Shown here in pieces: positions 12,901 to 16,256 of a stretch of 16,256 nt of DNA (within the stretch, counting starts at the first letter, position 1; the number at the start of each line of letters is the position of its first letter). Where the stretch lies: NCBI GenBank assembly GCA_041576015.1, contig JBFGLT010000064.1:1-16256 (forward strand). The letters run 5' to 3'. This stretch comes from JABDIY01 sp041576015 (GTDB lineage Bacteria > Actinomycetota > Acidimicrobiia > Acidimicrobiales > SZUA-35). The notes beneath the pieces are model-generated. The model saw only the letters and a list, made by a program, of their open reading frames with translations. It ran no database searches and was not told where the DNA came from. Made by a program: the position numbers and the translations under genes.

Positions 12901-13764
12901 TCACGCGAGCGAGTCGATCGCCGTCTCGATGTAGCGGGCAATGTCCCGGAACGACGCCACACCGACGGGCCGCCCCGATTCGCCGCTCAGCACCATGTGC
13001 GAGTACTCGTGGTCGAGCAGTGTCTGCATGGCGTCGGCGATCGAAGAGCGGATCGGAAGGGCGATGGGTGAGTCGTTCATCAGTGTCGAGACCGGGACTG
13101 AATCGAGGTCGAGGTCCCGACACCCGAGCCCGGTCAGCAATTCGAATTCGGTGAGTTCGCCGACGAGCCGGTTCCGCTGATCCTCCACGAGCACGGAGCC
13201 GATGCCACGAGCGCGCATGTGATGAACTGCGTGGCCCACCGGTGTGGAAGGTGCGACCGCGAACGGCGAGGAGGTGTTGAGGCCCCGGAAATCGACGTAG
13301 GCGAGCCCATGGCCGACCGAGGGTTCGCCTGTGCCGGCCCCGACCCGGTCGGCGAGCAGCGAGGTCATCAGCTTCATGACGGTCACGAACGAGACGTTGC
13401 CGACGAAGCCACCGCTGGAGTCGAGCACCGGAACGCTCCGGGTCCACCACTCGACCATGATGTGCAGCCCGGCTGCGACCGAATCGTCCTCGGTGATGCT
13501 CCGCACCGACCTGGTCATCACGTCGGCGATGGGGCGTTCCCACACCGAGGGCCGCCCGGCGACGCTGTGCAGGTAGTCCCGTTGGGTGAAGATTCCGGCG
13601 AGATCTCGACCGTCGAGCACGCAGGCGGCCGAGAAGCCCGAGTCGGCCATGGCGCGCACCGTCCTGGCGACGGTGTCCGACGGCGCCACGGCAACAAACC
13701 TACCCAGGTCCAGCGACGAGACCGGTGTCGTCTCGAGCGCATCGGCGATGGTCGTCGGTGTCAT
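12901..13764 (-). CDS. Protein with four CBS domains (two Bateman modules)
   Basis: 287 residues made almost wholly of four CBS motifs at about 15-70, 80-135, 160-212 and 227-281. Each has the VAPSDTVARTVRAMADSGF-type opening helix and a G-x-F/L-T-x-R/F-D/E turn, for example LAGIFTQRDYL, FVGNVSFVTVM, LVGELTEFELL and PVGVASFRDIA. CBS pairs bind adenine nucleotides (AMP, ATP, SAM) and usually regulate an enzyme or channel; with no attached effector this is a stand-alone sensor whose partner is not evident. The ATG at 13764 is chosen because GAGAGGA lies 7 bases upstream; the upstream open frame is Arg/Pro-rich and not CBS-like. It is divergent from the DUF3500 gene and convergent with the PadR-like gene. 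Confidence 0.88.
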   Translation of the reverse strand: MTPTTIADALETTPVSSLDLGRFVAVAPSDTVARTVRAMADSGFSAACVLDGRDLAGIFTQRDYLHSVAGRPSVWERPIADVMTRSVRSITEDDSVAAGLHIMVEWWTRSVPVLDSSGGFVGNVSFVTVMKLMTSLLADRVGAGTGEPSVGHGLAYVDFRGLNTSSPFAVAPSTPVGHAVHHMRARGIGSVLVEDQRNRLVGELTEFELLTGLGCRDLDLDSVPVSTLMNDSPIALPIRSSIADAMQTLLDHEYSHMVLSGESGRPVGVASFRDIARYIETAIDSLA

Positions 13765-13955
13765 GGCTGCTTCCTCTCGCGATGGGTACAGGCTCACCCT
13801 GACCCTACGGGAGGCGGCGGACAAGGGCCATTGGTCGCACCCGAAGTCGCTTCGCAGGCAGGCGCCGGGCTGCAATAGGGTTGGCGCGATGCCGCCGTTG
13901 CCGCCGCTGCACGACAACGTGGCAGACGCGCGCCGCCGACACCGCCGTCCGGGCA
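13765..13955. promoter_or_regulatory. Divergent promoter region with facing TAGGGT boxes
   Basis: This 191-base gap separates the CBS gene (-) and the DUF3500 gene (+). TAGGGT occurs on the minus strand at 13807-13802 and on the plus strand at 13876-13881, each suitably placed as a -10 for the gene it faces. Between them CGAAG-TCG-CTTCG (13842-13854) is a short perfect inverted repeat near the expected plus-strand -35. No good -35 hexamers are visible. Confidence 0.4.
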
Positions 13956-13972
13956 ATGGCAACGACGGCTGA
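13889..13972 (+). CDS. Possible 27-codon upstream ORF overlapping the DUF3500 start
   Basis: An ATG at 13889 lies exactly 7 bases after TAGGGT (13876-13881), as in a leaderless mRNA. It opens a 27-residue frame (MPPLPPLHDNVADARRRHRR...) ending in TGA at 13970-13972. That frame overlaps the first 17 bases of the DUF3500 gene in another frame. It may be a regulatory upstream ORF or chance. No homology is recognised. Confidence 0.25.
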   Translation: MPPLPPLHDNVADARRRHRRPGNGNDG

Positions 13973-15086
13973 TCCGCGCCGAGCGGTCGCCGCCCTGATG
14001 GCGGGGGCGGCCGAGACCCTCCTCGATGCCCTCGACCCCGATCAGCGGCAGGCGGCCACGTTTCCATTCCCCGGCGACCGAGAGCGGCAGCGATGGTTCT
14101 ACACGCCGACCGACCATGGCGGCCTCCCGCTCGCCGCCATGACGCCGGCGCAGCACCGTCTCACGCACCGGCTCGTCGCGACCGGCATGTCGACCGCCGG
14201 CTACGTCACCGTTGCGGCGATCATGGGTCTGGAGAACATCCTCGACCACGCCGAGGGATGGGTCGCCGCCTTCGAGCGGGAGCGAGGTCGGGACCCGCTT
14301 CTCTACTGGATCTCGGTGTTCGGGAGTCCTGGATCAGCGGGGTGGGGCTGGCGATTCGGCGGTCACCACGTCTCGCTCCATTTCACGGTGCTCGACGGTG
14401 CGGTAGCGGCCACGACACCCTGCTTCCTCGGAGCTGATCCGGCCGAGTCCCCACTTCTCGGCTCCGACGTGCACCGCCCCCTCGGCGCCGTCGAAGACCT
14501 GGCCCGCCAGCTCGTGCACACACTCGACGCCGACCAGCTCGAAGCTGCCCTCGTCTCGCCGGTCGCGCCGAGCGACCTGGTCGGCGGCAACCGGGCCCAC
14601 CTGACCCCGGGCGACCGCACGCTTCCCCTGGAGATGCTCTGGCGCGGACGTTTCGAGGGTGAGCTTGACCGCCGGCTGGCCGCGACCCACCGCCACGCGG
14701 AGGCGGACCTCGGTATCGAAGACCGGCATCATCACGCGCTGGCCTTCCCTGCCGTTCCCAAAGGGCTGCGGGCCGCCTACCTGTCGGTTGACCAGAAAGG
14801 GCTGCTTCGGGGCGTGCTCGATACCTATCTCGGCCGGATCGCCGACGACCTGGCGGAGGTGGAACGGTCCAAGTTCGCCGGCGACGCACTCGACGACCTC
14901 CACCTGCTGTGGGCCGGCTCCCGCCGGCCGGGGGAGCCCCACTACTACCGGATCCACGGGCGGGACCTGTTCGTCGAATACGACAACACCCAGCGCAACG
15001 TCAACCACGTCCATTCGGTGTGGCGGGACCTACGTACCGACTTCGCCCGCGACGCACTGGCGTCGCATTACAGCAGGGCCCACTGA
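13956..15086 (+). CDS. DUF3500-family protein
   Basis: 376 residues from the ATG at 13956. The match to DUF3500 is extensive: GMSTAGYVTVAAIMGLENIL (78-97), WISVFGSPGSAGWGWRFGGHH (118-138) with the GHH pair followed by VSLHFTV, TPCFLGADPAE, and a C-terminal HYYRIHGRDLFVEYDNTQ then HVHSVWRD. Family function is not established. The conserved His pairs (GGHH, and the NHVHSVWRD histidines) could bind metal or act in catalysis, but that is inference. No signal peptide is visible from this start. The ATG lacks a ribosome site; a longer in-frame TTG start at 13881 gives a low-complexity Cys/Arg-rich extension and is rejected. ATG 13998 is a shorter alternative. The N-terminal MAGAAETLLDALDPDQR fits where family homology begins. 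The nearest promoter box is TAGGGT at 13876-13881. Confidence 0.85.
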   Translation: MATTADPRRAVAALMAGAAETLLDALDPDQRQAATFPFPGDRERQRWFYTPTDHGGLPLAAMTPAQHRLTHRLVATGMSTAGYVTVAAIMGLENILDHAEGWVAAFERERGRDPLLYWISVFGSPGSAGWGWRFGGHHVSLHFTVLDGAVAATTPCFLGADPAESPLLGSDVHRPLGAVEDLARQLVHTLDADQLEAALVSPVAPSDLVGGNRAHLTPGDRTLPLEMLWRGRFEGELDRRLAATHRHAEADLGIEDRHHHALAFPAVPKGLRAAYLSVDQKGLLRGVLDTYLGRIADDLAEVERSKFAGDALDDLHLLWAGSRRPGEPHYYRIHGRDLFVEYDNTQRNVNHVHSVWRDLRTDFARDALASHYSRAH

Positions 15087-15144
15087 AACCACTGCCGGAT
15101 CAGCACGGCTCCAGGACGAAGAGGACCTGACGGGCCGGCTCGCC

Positions 15145-15150
15145 TATCGT
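15145..15150 (+). promoter_or_regulatory. Candidate -10 box for leaderless phosphoribosyltransferase mRNA
   Basis: TATCGT ends 8 bases before the GTG at 15159, and no ribosome site precedes that GTG. This fits a leaderless transcript starting at or next to the start codon. No -35 is evident. The 72-base gap upstream of the gene otherwise holds nothing recognisable. Confidence 0.4.
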
Positions 15151-15158
15151 GAGCGACC

Positions 15159-15671
15159 GTGACAGCTACGGTCGACGAGCGCGAGACACTCGACTGGGCG
15201 ACCTACGGGGTTGCCATCGCTGAACTGGCCCAGCAGGTGGCCGACAGCGGGTTCCGTCCCGACATGATCCTCGCCATCGCTCGGGGTGGCCTCTTTGCCG
15301 CCGGGTCACTCGGATATGCGCTTTCGGTCAAGAACCTGTACGTCATGAATCTCGAGTTCTACACCGGCGTTGGGGAGCGCCTCGAGATGCCGGTGATGCT
15401 TCCCCCCTACATGGACAAGCTCGACTTGACCGACTCCAACGTGCTGGTCGCTGACGACGTCGCCGACACCGGTCACACCCTCAAGGCGGTCCACGAGTTC
15501 TGTCGGGACGTCGTGGCCCACACCCGTACGGCCGTGCTCTACCAGAAATCGCATTCCCTCGTCGACTGCGACTACGTGTGGAAACGAACGGACCGGTGGA
15601 TCAACTTCCCCTGGTCGACCGCGCCGCCGCTCGTCGCTCCGACCCAGGGCGGCATCGTTCTCGACGCCTGA
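15159..15671 (+). CDS. Type I phosphoribosyltransferase, purine (hypoxanthine/xanthine/guanine) type
   Basis: 170-residue PRTase of the compact Gpt/hypoxanthine-type family, which transfers the phosphoribosyl group of PRPP to a purine base in salvage. The PRPP-binding loop is NVLVADDVADTGHTLKA (94-110), with the acidic DD pair and the TGHT phosphate-binding turn. ILAIARGGLFAA (37-48) is the pyrophosphate-contacting loop with RGG. WINFPWS (147-153) matches the C-terminal 'WI-x-FPW' strand of small purine PRTases. The length fits the family. The start is GTG at 15159, preceded by a TATCGT box rather than a ribosome site. The permease gene starts 12 bases after the stop, so the two are probably one transcript. 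Base specificity cannot be read from sequence alone. Confidence 0.88.
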   Translation: MTATVDERETLDWATYGVAIAELAQQVADSGFRPDMILAIARGGLFAAGSLGYALSVKNLYVMNLEFYTGVGERLEMPVMLPPYMDKLDLTDSNVLVADDVADTGHTLKAVHEFCRDVVAHTRTAVLYQKSHSLVDCDYVWKRTDRWINFPWSTAPPLVAPTQGGIVLDA

Positions 15672-15683
15672 AGGTGCGGCGGC

Positions 15684-16256
15684 ATGGTCCTCCTCGGCCA
15701 GATCACCTCGGAGACTTCGGATCTGGGGTGGCCGGTCGTCGCCGCCTCGCTCCTCCTCGTGCTCATGGCGGTCGGGTTCGCAGGGTGGCTGCGACTGGGG
15801 GTCACCGGCTCGATCGTCGTCGCCAGCGTGAGGGCTGCGGTCCAGTTGCTGGCCGTCGGCCTCCTGCTCACGAGTCTGTTCGAGTCGCCGGTTGCGCAGA
15901 TCGGCGCCTGGGGGTGGGTAGCGCTGATGGTCGGGATCGCCGCCTACGTCATCGGGCATCGCGCCAGAGCCCCGTCCCGCGAGCTCTACGCCGTCGCCGG
16001 TGTCACCGTTGCCCTGTCGACAGGGGTGAGCCTGCTGGTCGTCTTCTCCAGCGGGGTCTTCGAACTGAGTCCCGTTGCGATCGTGGTGATGGCGGGGATC
16101 ACGATCGGCAACGCCATGCCCTCGGCAGTGCTCGGGGTGAACCGGGCGGTCGAGTCCCACCAGTCCGGTTGTGGACAGATCGAGGCGCTCCTGTCGCTCG
16201 GGATGACGCGGGGCCAGGTCGTGCGGTTCATGTCCCCGCCGGCGGCCCGGAGCGCA
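15684..16256 (+). CDS. FetB/UPF0014-family ABC-type permease, 3' end missing
   Basis: 191 codons are visible before the window ends; the frame is open to the last base. The start is ATG at 15684 with GAAGGTG about 7 bases upstream. The protein begins with a transmembrane helix (about 17-34) and a segment containing SVRAAVQLLAVGLLL, the 'R-a-x-i/v-Q-L' motif of the family. Further helices lie at about 70-86, 99-116 and 123-140. GITIGNAMPSAVLGVNR followed by QIEALLSLGMTRGQVV closely resembles the FetB (YbbM) 'GNAM...EKLSLGAT' region, which includes the cytoplasmic coupling helix. E. coli FetB works with the ATPase FetA in iron export; no ATPase lies upstream here, so one would be expected downstream. 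About 60-70 residues of the usual length of about 260 should be missing. The pairing with a purine PRTase is not explained by known function. Confidence 0.85.
   Translation, partial: MVLLGQITSETSDLGWPVVAASLLLVLMAVGFAGWLRLGVTGSIVVASVRAAVQLLAVGLLLTSLFESPVAQIGAWGWVALMVGIAAYVIGHRARAPSRELYAVAGVTVALSTGVSLLVVFSSGVFELSPVAIVVMAGITIGNAMPSAVLGVNRAVESHQSGCGQIEALLSLGMTRGQVVRFMSPPAARSA

Noticed and set aside
12857..12902. GAGCGC/GCGCTC pair between the convergent PadR-like and CBS genes
   Set aside because: It has only six base pairs, a 34-base loop and no U-tract; too weak to call a terminator.

Overview
The window is high-GC, gene-dense chromosomal DNA that reads like an actinobacterium. ATG and GTG starts are mixed, and several genes have a TAnnnT box 6-8 bases before the start codon, which is the actinobacterial leaderless pattern. 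A secreted protein ending in a DUF4214-type domain, a Thr/Pro-repeat membrane protein and a DUF3500 protein suggest the class Acidimicrobiia (Ilumatobacter-like). This placement is inference from gene content; no 16S or tRNA gene is present. I see no insertion sequence, phage gene, CRISPR array or RNA gene. The content looks like ordinary chromosome with some accessory surface and signalling functions.

Layout. (1) 1-1136: the 3' part of a beta-lactamase-fold serine hydrolase (+), convergent with (2) a six-helix membrane protein (-, 1137-1880). (3) 2042-3110: two overlapping response regulators (-), a LuxR/NarL-type one followed by a receiver-only one, with no histidine kinase in the window. 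(4) 3209-4636: a covalent-FAD berberine-bridge-type oxidoreductase (-), with the best sigma70-like promoter in the window upstream (4741-4769). (5) 4835-7602: two exported proteins (-), a parallel beta-helix protein and a 568-aa protein with FN3, Ig/cadherin-like and DUF4214-like domains. (6) 7945-9641: divergent from these, an ECF-like sigma factor whose stop codon overlaps the start of a single-pass membrane protein with a Thr/Pro-repeat stalk and an extracellular FN3-like domain.

(7) 9768-10631: a CysK/CysM-family PLP enzyme. (8) 10703-12430: a polytopic YndJ-like membrane domain fused to a DUF1990-like domain. (9) 12512-12856: a PadR-like winged-helix regulator. (10) 12901-13764: a four-CBS-domain protein (-). 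(11) 13956-15086: a DUF3500 protein, divergent from it. (12) 15159-16256: a purine-type phosphoribosyltransferase followed after 12 bases by a FetB/UPF0014-type permease that runs off the window end.

The most coherent unit is 5896-9641. A sigma factor and a membrane-anchored partner with an outward-facing FN3-like domain sit back to back with an exported multi-domain protein. I infer a cell-surface sensing or remodelling module. The partner lacks the usual zinc anti-sigma motif, so its anti-sigma role rests on gene order and topology only. The intergenic regions also hold several inverted repeats placed at promoters or between genes (1947-2035, 4747-4775, 9677-9712, 12473-12509); they are listed separately.
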